DNA of 49,757 nt, from positions 1 through 49,757 of the forward strand of contig JAVBKX010000029.1 in the NCBI GenBank assembly GCA_031553835.1. The letters run 5' to 3'. The position numbers were made by a program, and so were the translations under genes. The stretch's first letter is position 1, and each line of letters opens with the position of its first letter. Shown here piece after piece: positions 1 to 7,521 of the stretch. The stretch is from JAVBKX01 sp031553835 (lineage in GTDB: Bacteria > Bacteroidota > Bacteroidia > Bacteroidales > Azobacteroidaceae). Under the pieces are notes generated by a model. That model was not told the origin of the DNA, did no database searches, and was given only the letters and a program-made list of their open reading frames with translations.

Positions 1-2
1 AG

Positions 3-334
3 GAACTTATTGAGAAATATAAAGGAGTAGATGAAAAAGGGAGATTGTTTCCTTTTATTTCGGCACAGAAGTACAATGATGATATAAAGGAAATATTTCG
101 GCTTTGTGGAATTACTCGTATGGTTACGGTAATTAATTCAACCACAGGCAAAGAAGAAAAACGACCTATCAATGAAGTAGCATCATCGCATCTTGCAAGG
201 CGTGCATTTATAGGTAATCTTTATAATTTAGTAGGAGAGTCCTTTCTGGACATAAGGAAAGCAGTAAGGCATTTGCCCGGTATCGGGATATTGATGAGGA
301 AATGAAACAAGGTCTTGTAAAACTTTTGGAATAA
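3..334 (+). pseudogene. Tyrosine recombinase, C-terminal remnant (frameshifted)
   Basis: The gene is open from the window edge, so its 5' part is not visible. The translation shows the catalytic end of a phage or conjugative-element integrase: an H-x-x-R box (SSHLARRAF) in the first frame and, in another frame, SGHKE and the nucleophile-tyrosine motif ARYRDID, ending at the TAA at 332-334. The two halves are joined only by a frame change around 235-255. A few residues normally found between the NLY and NLVG segments also appear to be missing. It is therefore probably a decayed integrase from an older element. It may have used the same tRNA-Leu site, but that is inference. Identification as a tyrosine recombinase is firm; the element family is unknown. 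Confidence 0.75.
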
Positions 335-374
335 TATATTTGATGTTATGTAATAAATTTATTACTTTTGCAAA

Positions 375-692
375 ATGGAAATAGACAACAATCTGATACG
401 TGAAGTTTGGAAAACGGAGGAATATGAATTGTATTTTCAATCATTAGACGATCGGACAAAAATAAAATATGACTATGCCATACAGTTAATGCAGACACAG
501 AAAATCATCAGTGAAAAGTTCATAAAGAAAATTCAAGATACAGAATTTTATGAAGTCCGAGTATCTGTTGGCGCAAATGAACATCGTACAATATTGATAG
601 CAACCGACAATCAAAATTTTATGGAAGCAACAAGGGTTATATTCTTAAACTCATTTCTAAAAAAAATAGTAAACAGTATAAACGAGAAATAG
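375..692 (+). CDS. HigB/RelE-superfamily toxin-like protein, 3' end frameshifted
   Basis: A 105-residue protein with the small basic fold pattern of RelE/HigB-like (Gp49-type) mRNA interferases, which cut mRNA on the ribosome. The central segment EVRVSVGANEHRTILIATD is the typical beta-strand core. The open frame ends at 692, but adding one A to the A8 run at 659-666 carries the frame on with KNSKQYKREIEKARTIIEK to a TGA at 731-733. That TGA overlaps the ATG of the next gene (ATGA). The longer form (about 119 residues) is thus probably ancestral, and the present gene is either damaged or read by slippage. It is paired with the XRE antitoxin immediately downstream. Confidence 0.7.
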   Translation: MEIDNNLIREVWKTEEYELYFQSLDDRTKIKYDYAIQLMQTQKIISEKFIKKIQDTEFYEVRVSVGANEHRTILIATDNQNFMEATRVIFLNSFLKKIVNSINEK

Positions 693-729
693 AAAAAGCA
701 AGAACAATTATAGAAAAGGAGGAAATATT

Positions 730-1032
730 ATGAAGTTCAATGAAGAAAAGTTAGCAAAAATGAAAACTGCAGATGAACTGTTTGATGAACGTTACGGAGT
801 GTCAGGAACACCCGAACGAAACGAATTTGAAGCCAAAACCAAAGCATGGTATTATGCCGAAATACTAAGGGATGCCCGAAAAAAAGAAAAGATTACCCAA
901 AAGGAACTTGCCGAAAAAATCGGTAAGAAAAGGGAATATATTGCATTGTTGGAACAAGGTAAAACCGATATGCAATTATCTACTTTCCTGCAAATATCAC
1001 AAGCGTTAGGCTTGAATTTTACACTTGTCTGA
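730..1032 (+). CDS. HigA-like XRE-family antitoxin
   Basis: A 100-residue protein. An N-terminal tail of about 40 residues is followed by a Cro/C1-type helix-turn-helix (roughly residues 50-95; ITQKELAEKIGKKREYIALLEQG). In HigBA-type systems this protein neutralises the toxin and represses the shared promoter. It begins inside the stop codon of the toxin's longer reading frame, which supports translational coupling of an intact ancestral pair. It contains no obvious defects. The toxin-first order matches HigBA rather than RelBE. Confidence 0.8.
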   Translation: MKFNEEKLAKMKTADELFDERYGVSGTPERNEFEAKTKAWYYAEILRDARKKEKITQKELAEKIGKKREYIALLEQGKTDMQLSTFLQISQALGLNFTLV

Positions 1033-1232
1033 AAGTAATTCAGGAATGGCGACAAATGACTTGCGTTATGAATTAAGAAGATATAAATTAAAAGATGGCT
1101 GTTACAGCCTCATCGAAAAGTTAAAATAAGAGATCTTAAAGTAGAAGTACACTTTTGGTTGAAATTTGCGCCCTATTTGCGCTCCAAAGAAACGCAAAAT
1201 CCTCAAAATCAAATGATTAAGAGGCTTTTGTT

Positions 1233-1249
1233 GTACTCGGAGCGGGACT
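1233..1249. repeat. attL: left copy of the 17-bp integration core
   Basis: The sequence GTACTCGGAGCGGGACT is identical to 13271-13287, where it covers the 3' end of tRNA-Leu. The two copies bound about 12.04 kb of DNA that starts with an integrase gene. The rest of the gene-free stretch 1033-1439 holds only a short hairpin before the core (CCTC/GAGG at about 1201-1224), the inverted repeat, arm sites and promoter listed below. Confidence 0.9.
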
Positions 1250-1270
1250 ACAAAAATTAAATTCAGATAA

Positions 1271-1345
1271 ATTCAAATACATATGTAAATTATTGTTTAT
1301 AAATCATTTACTTCTTTTTTATATATCAACAAAATGTATTTGAAT
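1271..1345. repeat. 12-bp inverted repeat near the left end of the element
   Basis: ATTCAAATACAT at 1271-1282 and ATGTATTTGAAT at 1334-1345 are perfect inverted copies separated by 51 bp. They lie between the attL core and the integrase promoter. A role as a binding site for integrase or an excision factor is plausible but unproven. Confidence 0.5.
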
Positions 1346-1363
1346 GTAATTAAATAACCAATT

Positions 1364-1383
1364 TGTTTCAGTATTGTTTCAGT
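1364..1383 (+). repeat. Left arm-type sites (two tandem TGTTTCAGT)
   Basis: TGTTTCAGT occurs at 1364-1372 and 1375-1383, an 11-bp period. The same pair, with one base changed in the spacer, recurs at 13193-13212 inside the right end. Paired short direct repeats near both ends of a tyrosine-recombinase element are the usual form of integrase arm-binding sites. They overlap the integrase promoter, so autoregulation is possible. Confidence 0.7.
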
Positions 1384-1389
1384 AATCAT

Positions 1390-1397
1390 TATCTTTG
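1390..1397 (+). promoter_or_regulatory. Integrase promoter, -7 box
   Basis: TATCTTTG matches the Bacteroidetes TAnnTTTG -7 consensus. A TTTGT lies at 1362-1366 in the -33 region. This places transcription start downstream of the TTG at 1395 and supports the ATG at 1440 as the integrase start. Confidence 0.5.
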
Positions 1398-1439
1398 TCA
1401 TGTAGATTAAAACAATTAAATGATAAAGATATAAAAATT

Positions 1440-2888
1440 ATGCCTGCAACATTTGCCTTTGAGTTGAATAATAAACCTAACAGAATGGGTAGGTACACCA
1501 TATTGTTGAGAATTACTCAAGACAGAAAGCATAAACGGACAAAAACGACTGTTGACCTGAAGAAAAAGACAGATTTCAACAAAAATGCGAAAAACGAAAA
1601 CTGGATAAGGAGTTCCGAACCAAATAGCAAGGTTTGGAATGAAACTTTGTCAAATGAATTAGAACAGGCCAAAAGCACATACCGGGACCTTAAACAAGAC
1701 GGAAAAGGAACATCTGAAAATATTGCATCAAGATTGAAGTCAGGGCAAAATACACTTTCTTTCCTGTCATTTGCTGAAGAATATACAGAACGGACATTAC
1801 AGGCTGGAGATTATAATACATACAAGAAATACAATACTTTCCTTACCAAACTAAAGTTTTTCATTAATGGTAAAAATCCTGAAAGAATAATTGAAGTTAA
1901 AGGAAAAGATCTACAGGATGAATTATCATCCATGAAAAAGGATTTGCTTTTTTCTGAAATCACATTGCACTTTTTGAATCGATTCAAAACATATCTTCAG
2001 AAACAGCCTAATTTACGAAATCCAGAACTTACTTTGCACCCAAACACCATAAGCAAACAATTTGACCAGTTCATCAGCCTTTACAACAAAGGTTGTATTG
2101 AACTAAAAGAAAAAGGATTGAAGATTAAAGAAAATCCTTTTGATGGCTTTAAATGTAAAACTATTCCTACCAACAAAGAAAAATTGACCATTCGGGAAAT
2201 TGAAGCTATTAAAGCATTGGATCTTGAAAAAAACAGTTTAATTTGGCATTGCAGAAATTATTTCCTTTTCTCCTATTATTGTGCTGGCATGAGAGCTGGG
2301 GATTTTATTCAAGTGAGAGGAACAGATATAAAATCCGGCAGGCTTGAATATCAGATGGGAAAAAATGTCAAACCAAAATCGATAAAATTACTTCCTGAAG
2401 CCATTGAAATATTATCGTATTATATGGACATAAATAAGCCATCCACCACATTTATCTTTCCATTACTGGATAATTCCGCACCTTATGCCAAAGCCATCAC
2501 AATCGAAGAAAAAGAGCAGCTGCCGGCTGAACTGAAAAAGAAACTACTACAGCAAGTGAATAGCAAAAACAGCCTCATCAACAAATATCTGAAAATCATT
2601 GCTGATGTGGCAGGGATATCGAAAAAATTAACATTTCATATAAGCCGGCATTCGTTCGCAAATATAGCCCGGCAGAAAGAAGCAAATGTTTATGATATCA
2701 GTAAAGCACTGGGGCATTCATCAATCAAAATCACTGAAACATATTTGTCAAGTTTCGATAACAAGAGCCAGGACAAAACCATGGAGAAAGTGTTTGCAGA
2801 AAGTCCGAAAAATGAGCTTCTTTCTTTACTTGAAAATATGAATCCGGAAGATGTTAAAAGCCTCATCAGTCAATTAAAAACGAAATAA
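1440..2888 (+). CDS. int: Site-specific tyrosine integrase of the element
   Basis: About 482 residues from the ATG at 1440. An N-terminal arm-DNA-binding domain (roughly residues 1-85), a SAM-like core-binding domain (about 110-220) and a C-terminal catalytic domain (about 240-450) are visible. Catalytic features include R in CAGMRAGDF, the H-x-x-R box ISRHSF, the GHSS segment and the tyrosine in ITETYLSSF. It would catalyse recombination at the 17-bp core in tRNA-Leu. The frame upstream of 1440 is open to a TTG at 1395, but the -7 box lies there, so the ATG is preferred. Its position next to attL and the arm sites is typical. Length and layout match Bacteroidetes phage/ICE integrases. Confidence 0.92.
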   Translation: MPATFAFELNNKPNRMGRYTILLRITQDRKHKRTKTTVDLKKKTDFNKNAKNENWIRSSEPNSKVWNETLSNELEQAKSTYRDLKQDGKGTSENIASRLKSGQNTLSFLSFAEEYTERTLQAGDYNTYKKYNTFLTKLKFFINGKNPERIIEVKGKDLQDELSSMKKDLLFSEITLHFLNRFKTYLQKQPNLRNPELTLHPNTISKQFDQFISLYNKGCIELKEKGLKIKENPFDGFKCKTIPTNKEKLTIREIEAIKALDLEKNSLIWHCRNYFLFSYYCAGMRAGDFIQVRGTDIKSGRLEYQMGKNVKPKSIKLLPEAIEILSYYMDINKPSTTFIFPLLDNSAPYAKAITIEEKEQLPAELKKKLLQQVNSKNSLINKYLKIIADVAGISKKLTFHISRHSFANIARQKEANVYDISKALGHSSIKITETYLSSFDNKSQDKTMEKVFAESPKNELLSLLENMNPEDVKSLISQLKTK

Positions 2889-2892
2889 TCAT

Positions 2893-3906
2893 ATGAATTC
2901 TGATCAAATAAAAAACAGGTTGGAAAAGTGGAGTAGCAATCCTTACAAATTCTTTTTTCCAAGAGAATATGATAGTTATTCTAATAAAAATCCATTTATT
3001 ACCGATATGGTTGATATCGATGCAAATCAATTTGACAGGAATGAGTTTGATCGCCTTTTAATAAAAACCGATTTAGAATGCTGTAAAGATGATTTGTGGA
3101 GTTTAGGTATTATCTTAAGAAAAAAGGCTGAATATGAAAAACAAAATCCAAATACAATAAAGCAGGAAGCAGATGAAATATTGAAAATATCAAATGTCCT
3201 TTTGTATGCTATCGAGAATAAAAATCGACCATTGTCGATATCGAATGCGTCGAACAGAAAAATAGATATTGACAAAGAATCGTCTAACATAGTATTGGAC
3301 GAGATTGAAAAAATATATAAGGAAAAATATAAACATAAAGAGCTTAATAAATATACTCATGATGAGGCTGAATCATTATTGAGATCAGGAACTGAAGATG
3401 AATGGATTGAATCATATTGGAACAATTATGCTGATTATGTACAATTAAATTATGAAGAAAAATCATTATACAGACCTGGAGATATTGATATAGAAATGAT
3501 TGAAGAATTTATTTATGACAATCATATTCCTATAGAAAATATATCTGCTGGTCAAATAAAGGCTCAAATCGATCTTATTACTAATATGACATGGAAAAAA
3601 GGAGCAAAACGAAAAAATCATTTTTCTGGAATCGCTTTATTAATTTTATCATCTATCTTAAAAATTAAAAGATTAATCGAATCGAAAGAATTGATAAAAG
3701 AAACAAACCTACCTCCAAATCTTGACTTACAATTGATTCATAAGTATTTGCTGTTTTTTGGATTAATAGAAGAAAATAGCAAATGGGGATCATTAAAGCA
3801 GACCTTTACGACTTGGTCCGGTTTTGAATCGGAATTGTTTAATGATTTGAACCGGAAAATAGATTTTGCAAAATATAATATAAATCAGTCAAACTTACCT
3901 TTTTAG
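2893..3906 (+). CDS. Unknown AT-rich protein beside the integrase (possible cargo)
   Basis: A 337-residue, charged, lysine- and asparagine-rich protein that I do not recognise. It has no signal peptide or membrane segment except one short hydrophobic stretch around 245-257 (IALLILSSI), and it looks cytosolic. The C-terminal third (about 225-337) looks helical; it is followed by an NLPF ending. It starts 4 bp after the integrase stop, so it is probably co-transcribed with it. Base composition is visibly AT-richer than the integrase. The slot next to int is where satellites and islands often carry accessory genes, including defence genes. Function here is unknown. Confidence 0.7.
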   Translation: MNSDQIKNRLEKWSSNPYKFFFPREYDSYSNKNPFITDMVDIDANQFDRNEFDRLLIKTDLECCKDDLWSLGIILRKKAEYEKQNPNTIKQEADEILKISNVLLYAIENKNRPLSISNASNRKIDIDKESSNIVLDEIEKIYKEKYKHKELNKYTHDEAESLLRSGTEDEWIESYWNNYADYVQLNYEEKSLYRPGDIDIEMIEEFIYDNHIPIENISAGQIKAQIDLITNMTWKKGAKRKNHFSGIALLILSSILKIKRLIESKELIKETNLPPNLDLQLIHKYLLFFGLIEENSKWGSLKQTFTTWSGFESELFNDLNRKIDFAKYNINQSNLPF

Positions 3907-3962
3907 AAACTGGTATATAATTGCTTAAAGTTTGATTTAAAATATACCAAAACTGGTATATT
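3907..3962. promoter_or_regulatory. Palindromic repeat, probable operator
   Basis: AAACTGGTATAT occurs at 3907-3918 and 3950-3961. ATATACCA at 3942-3949 faces the second copy, giving a palindrome AATATACCA-AAAC-TGGTATATT (3941-3962). It lies between two gene blocks, upstream of the HTH gene at 4079. It looks like a regulator binding site; the protein is unknown. Confidence 0.45.
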
Positions 3963-4024
3963 TTATGTTTAACTATTTTTATTTATATTCCAAGTATTTG
4001 TATTTCATCCAGTTATATCTTATT

Positions 4025-4032
4025 TACATTTG
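4025..4032 (+). promoter_or_regulatory. Promoter -7 box for the replication/DNA-binding block
   Basis: TACATTTG matches TAnnTTTG, with a TTTG at about 3997-4000 in the -33 region. It sits 46 bp before the ATG at 4079 and likely drives the genes from 4079 onward. Confidence 0.5.
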
Positions 4033-4078
4033 CATAAAGAATTTCAAAAGATTATTAATCATTTAACATTATATTCTT

Positions 4079-4378
4079 ATGCAACCAAATGAAGCAAGCC
4101 TACAAATGGCTGTCATACCACAATCTTTTTTGTCTGAAATTACATCAGAACTAAGGGAAGTAAAAAAACTTTTAACGAAAAAAACAGAAGAAGAAATCAA
4201 TGGTCAATGGATTGAATCTACTCAGGCTCGAAAATTACTTGGAGTATCTCAAAAAACATGGCAAACCTACCGGGATGAAAGACGAATTCCATTCAGTCAA
4301 TTCGGACGCAAAATTTATGTCAAGAGAGCTGATTTAGATAATTTCATGCAATCTCATTACATCGAATCAAAACTATAA
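4079..4378 (+). CDS. HTH_17/excisionase-like DNA-binding protein
   Basis: A 99-residue protein with an N-terminal helix (about residues 15-35) and a MerR/excisionase-type helix-turn-helix at about 45-95 (STQARKLLGVSQKTWQTYRDE followed by a basic wing and KRADLDNFM). Proteins of this kind in Bacteroidales elements act as excisionases or as regulators of element genes. It is followed directly (2 bp) by the next gene. Excisionase is likely, but a transcription-factor role cannot be excluded. Confidence 0.7.
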   Translation: MQPNEASLQMAVIPQSFLSEITSELREVKKLLTKKTEEEINGQWIESTQARKLLGVSQKTWQTYRDERRIPFSQFGRKIYVKRADLDNFMQSHYIESKL

Positions 4379-4380
4379 CT

Positions 4381-4677
4381 ATGAGAAATGGTATAAAATC
4401 AAAAAGTCCCGCCGGTGAGCAAGGACTTATTGAAACGCAGGGCAAAGATACAAAACTTTTCTTCTCTCATCCGATGCGGCAAAAGATTTACGAACTGCTT
4501 CTTTCCGGAGGACAATATTCTGTTGTGGATTTATCCATAATATTAAATATTCCTGATCCTCGTTCACATATCAGGTATATCCGAGACGTGGGAGTATCGA
4601 TATCCGATTACTGGGTAAATACTCCATTCAGCAGACATAAGATTTATTTCATTCATCCGGAAGGAGGTGAACAATGA
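4381..4677 (+). CDS. Small winged-helix protein
   Basis: A 98-residue protein. The segment from about residue 30 to 90 (MRQKIYELLLSGGQYSVVDLSIIL, then IPDPRSHIRYIRDVG) has the shape of a winged helix-turn-helix, ending with a beta-hairpin-like SRHKIYFIH. Similar small proteins stand before replication genes in Bacteroidales phages and islands. Its stop overlaps the next start (ATGA-type overlap at 4674-4677). Role is probably DNA binding in replication or regulation; not identified further. Confidence 0.6.
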   Translation: MRNGIKSKSPAGEQGLIETQGKDTKLFFSHPMRQKIYELLLSGGQYSVVDLSIILNIPDPRSHIRYIRDVGVSISDYWVNTPFSRHKIYFIHPEGGEQ

Positions 4678-5102
4678 AAGATGATTTTATCGGAAAACGC
4701 CTTGAACAGTATTACCACTGGAACAGTTCGGATAATTTCAAATCTCCTACCTTGGAACTCGAAAAAATCATGAGTGAGATTTCGGATGATTTAGGCCGGT
4801 ACATGAATAATAACCCTAATGTAAAACAAGGGTATGTTGCCAAACAACAAGCAATCATCAGCAGGCTATTCGATATCGTTGAGCAACTGAAAGATGTTGA
4901 ACCATTGGATGTATGGGTAAGGATTAATGAGCGAATCCGGCAAGCTTCAGCCGTTGGCCAAGCTGACTACATCAAGATGCTTTTGCCTCTTAAGCCCGAC
5001 ATCAAGAAAATCAATTTAATGAACCAACCTAATCCAACACAGGCGCTCATTGATTTTGTTTGGAATGGGAAATTATCCGAAACCGAATGCATGATGGTAT
5101 GA
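4674..5102 (+). CDS. Unknown helical protein upstream of the RepA-like ATPase
   Basis: A 142-residue protein, predicted helical, with no recognised motif. It overlaps the genes on both sides by 4 bp (ATGA at 4674 and at 5099), so it is translationally coupled within the replication block. The tight coupling to a RepA-like ATPase suggests a partner or loader role, which is inference only. Confidence 0.6.
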   Translation: MKDDFIGKRLEQYYHWNSSDNFKSPTLELEKIMSEISDDLGRYMNNNPNVKQGYVAKQQAIISRLFDIVEQLKDVEPLDVWVRINERIRQASAVGQADYIKMLLPLKPDIKKINLMNQPNPTQALIDFVWNGKLSETECMMV

Positions 5103-6121
5103 AAAAATATGATTTACTACATATCAAAGACAATACGGATGATTTACCCGAATTCGACCTGATCAATGAAAACCTGATTGATTTGTCGGAGGAATTCACA
5201 GAACCAGATCCGGTGATAAAGTTAGATGATAAAGTAATTTTTTCCCGGAGTGACTTTGTTGTAATAGGTGGGAGCGCCAAGACAAGAAAAACCTTTCTAA
5301 CCTCTGCAATGATTGCCGGATTCTTAGGAGCCGATGAGGCTTTAGGTTTTGAAAGTCCGATTACCAAGGGCATTTGCCTTTTAATTGATACGGAACAATC
5401 CAGGCCTTTTGTTCAACGAGTGGCCCGAAGAATACACCGGTTATGTGAATGGGAGATTAAAAATAACTCACGGCTCATTGTTTTGGTTTTACGGGAACTT
5501 TCATCACCTGAACGGGTCAAAGCATTGGAACAAGCAATGGAGCGATTTAAACCAGATTTATGCGTTATTGACGGCTGTGTCGATTTACTGGACGACTTTA
5601 ACGACATCAGGCAATCTAACGAAGTAAAACAGCTTCTTTTGCGCCTTACTTCACAGTATAACTGTGGATTACTGACAGTTATTCATGAAAACAAAGTCGG
5701 TGGAGCCTTAAGAGGTCATTTAGGTAGTTTCATGGTTCAAAAAGCACAAACGGTACTATCTGTTAAATCAAACGGAAATCATTCAACTGTATCGCCTGCT
5801 TATTGTCGTGGGGTCCCATTCGAGGAGTTTAATTTCACAATCAATAATGAGGGTTTACCTGAACTATGTACAATAGAACCTAAGAAGCCAAAGACGGATA
5901 AATTAACCCCTTTGTTTTCGGAGATTCTTCCTACTACTGTCACGCTTAATTATGCAGACCTAACGGCAAAAATTATAAACAAGACTGGAAAGGTTTCAAG
6001 AACAGCTGAAAGGCATATTAAAGAGGCTTTAGATTTAAGTATAATAGTAAAAAATAATTCCGGTATGTATTACTGTCCGGGAACCAATTTAACTGATAAT
6101 AACGATGAATTACCATTCTAA
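5099..6121 (+). CDS. RepA-like AAA_25 ATPase with SSB-like C-terminal tip
   Basis: 340 residues from the ATG at 5099, which overlaps the preceding stop (ATGA). A Walker A variant GGSAKTRKT lies near residue 60, of the KTRK type common in Bacteroidetes RepA/RecA-fold ATPases. A Walker B-like LCVIDGCVDLLDD lies near 165 and an HEN segment (TVIHENK) near 205. The C-terminal part (about 270-330) resembles a winged helix. The fold is that of hexameric replicative helicase/initiator ATPases (AAA_25). The last residues, DNNDELPF, match the acidic, Pro-Phe-ending tip of single-strand binding proteins. It lies directly before an iteron-like region, so it is probably the element's replication initiator or helicase. 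Confidence 0.75.
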   Translation: MKKYDLLHIKDNTDDLPEFDLINENLIDLSEEFTEPDPVIKLDDKVIFSRSDFVVIGGSAKTRKTFLTSAMIAGFLGADEALGFESPITKGICLLIDTEQSRPFVQRVARRIHRLCEWEIKNNSRLIVLVLRELSSPERVKALEQAMERFKPDLCVIDGCVDLLDDFNDIRQSNEVKQLLLRLTSQYNCGLLTVIHENKVGGALRGHLGSFMVQKAQTVLSVKSNGNHSTVSPAYCRGVPFEEFNFTINNEGLPELCTIEPKKPKTDKLTPLFSEILPTTVTLNYADLTAKIINKTGKVSRTAERHIKEALDLSIIVKNNSGMYYCPGTNLTDNNDELPF

Positions 6122-6248
6122 CCGACATATAAAAATACCGTCTACCGACAACCGACATTCGCATATATATAAATGCGAAAATGTCGGTAGTATGACGGTT
6201 ATATGCTTGTCGGTAAATGTCGGTGATTTTGTCGGTAAAAATGTCGGT
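6121..6248. other. Candidate replication origin with iterons
   Basis: This non-coding, AT-rich gap holds eight copies of one 7-mer. ACCGACA is at 6121-6127, 6144-6150 and 6151-6157. Its complement TGTCGGT is at 6182-6188, 6208-6214, 6218-6224, 6230-6236 and 6242-6248. The middle forms a dyad: ACCGACATTCGCAT facing ATGCGAAAATGTCGGT around ATATATA. Copies at 6208-6248 are spaced 10, 12 and 12 bp, close to one helical turn. Iterons plus an AT-rich dyad next to a RepA-like gene are the usual form of an initiator-dependent origin. An operator array is the alternative. Confidence 0.6.
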
Positions 6249-6269
6249 AGCTAAAAAAATCAAAAAAAT

Positions 6270-6737
6270 ATGTACGAAATTCCAATCATAGAAACAAAGA
6301 AAAGAACACCGGGTAAACGGTATATAAAACCTGATTCGATTAAAGAACTCGAACGGCTTCATTTTGAATGTAAGCAAAAGAAACATCCGGATGTGCCATA
6401 TCTTGTTAAAACTAAATTCAGGGATGACACTGCCAATGGATTGACAAAGTGTATTACCGCCTGGTTGCAGATTCATGGCCATTTTGCCGGACGTGTTAAC
6501 ACAACCGGAACGTATAACTCAAAATTAGGCAAATACATTCATTCAGGGAGCAAAAAAGGAATGGCTGACATTACTGCTGTCATTCGAGGCAAACACGTCT
6601 CTATCGAGATAAAAACAGGCAAAGATCGGATGAGGCCGGAACAGATAAAAGTAAAACAGGAAATTGAAGCAGCAGGAGGGGTTTATATTGTAGCCTCATC
6701 ATTTGATAACTTCTTACATCAGATCACTACACTATGA
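6270..6737 (+). CDS. VRR-NUC domain nuclease
   Basis: A 155-residue protein. The C-terminal ~95 residues carry a VRR-NUC (PD-(D/E)XK superfamily) core: SKKGMADI, then VSIEIKTGKDRMRPEQ, with the catalytic D, E-x-K and the downstream Q. Phage VRR-NUC proteins are stand-alone nucleases acting on branched DNA or replication intermediates. The ~60-residue N-terminal extension is unassigned. It follows the origin-like region and overlaps the next gene by 4 bp, which fits a role in replication or recombination of the element. Confidence 0.85.
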   Translation: MYEIPIIETKKRTPGKRYIKPDSIKELERLHFECKQKKHPDVPYLVKTKFRDDTANGLTKCITAWLQIHGHFAGRVNTTGTYNSKLGKYIHSGSKKGMADITAVIRGKHVSIEIKTGKDRMRPEQIKVKQEIEAAGGVYIVASSFDNFLHQITTL

Positions 6738-6919
6738 ACGAAGAAAAGAATAACAGAATCGAACTAACCAAAGATTTGAAAGCTCGTTTGCTCAACACAA
6801 TCGTTAAAGGTTATCTTGATTTAGACGAGTTTCCGGAGATCAAAGAAAAAGCAAAACAATCAAACGGATTTACCGGATTTCATTTTTTGCCTTATACTCC
6901 TGAAGCTGATGAAAAATAA
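6734..6919 (+). CDS. Small unknown protein
   Basis: A 61-residue charged protein that begins inside the stop codon of the VRR-NUC gene (ATGA overlap at 6734-6737). No domain is recognised and no membrane segment is seen. Coupling suggests it is real and made with the nuclease. Confidence 0.5.
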   Translation: MNEEKNNRIELTKDLKARLLNTIVKGYLDLDEFPEIKEKAKQSNGFTGFHFLPYTPEADEK

Positions 6920-6947
6920 TTTTTGAAAACAACAAAGATTTACAAAA

Positions 6948-7301
6948 ATGGGATTGAAAAAAGGACAAACAAATAATCCAGCTGGACGGCCAAAGGGAAA
7001 GCCGAATAAGTCAACATCAGAAACAAAAGCTTGGATAAATCAACTGATCGAAGACAATCGGGACCAGGTAGCAAAAGACTTAAAGAAATTAGAGCCTAAA
7101 GACAGGTTAGCCATCATAGAAAAACTTATTCAGTATGTTGTGCCCAAACAGCAATCAATCAGCGTTGAGGCGCAAATACAGGCTGAATACGATTCCCTTG
7201 AACGGTTGCTTAAAGAAGCTCCTGAAGAGGCCATTGAAGAGATTACAAGACGAATTATTAGCTTAAATGAATTGAATAATGAGCAAGGAAATCCTACTTA
7301 A
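6948..7301 (+). CDS. DUF5681-type phage protein
   Basis: A 117-residue protein beginning with the glycine/proline/basic motif GQTNNPAGRPKGKPNK, which is the DUF5681 signature. The rest is helical. DUF5681 proteins are common in phages, often beside terminase genes, and are suspected DNA-binding or small-terminase-like proteins; the exact role is not established. No large terminase follows here. It overlaps the next gene by 23 bp. Its presence is one of the phage-like signs of this element. Confidence 0.75.
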   Translation: MGLKKGQTNNPAGRPKGKPNKSTSETKAWINQLIEDNRDQVAKDLKKLEPKDRLAIIEKLIQYVVPKQQSISVEAQIQAEYDSLERLLKEAPEEAIEEITRRIISLNELNNEQGNPT

Positions 7302-7521
7302 GTTTGCTAAAGGAGACAGCTTAGAATCTAAATACTTGATTGTATACCACTATGATGCTGAAAGTGATCAAATCAGAATTATCTCAGGAAGTGAGATCCA
7401 GGAACTTGAACAATCGATATTTGTAAGAACCGTACACTCTACAACGGAGAAAGATATGAGTGTTCCGGAGCAAAAAATTATTGAAGCATACAAACTACAA
7501 ATAAAGAATAAACAACCATGA
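7279..7521 (+). CDS. Small unknown protein
   Basis: An 80-residue soluble protein, alternating beta-like and helical segments, with no recognised motif. It overlaps the DUF5681 gene by 23 bp and its stop overlaps the next ATG (ATGA at 7518-7521). The tight packing supports it as a real gene of the element. Confidence 0.55.
   Translation: MSKEILLKFAKGDSLESKYLIVYHYDAESDQIRIISGSEIQELEQSIFVRTVHSTTEKDMSVPEQKIIEAYKLQIKNKQP

Noticed and set aside
6121..6248. CRISPR or simple tandem repeat
   Set aside because: Repeats are 7 bp, in two orientations around a dyad, with irregular spacing, as in an origin or operator.
6018..6482. Minus-strand 154-residue frame across the origin-like gap
   Set aside because: It spans the iterons and the start of the VRR-NUC gene on the other strand, with no recognised domain.
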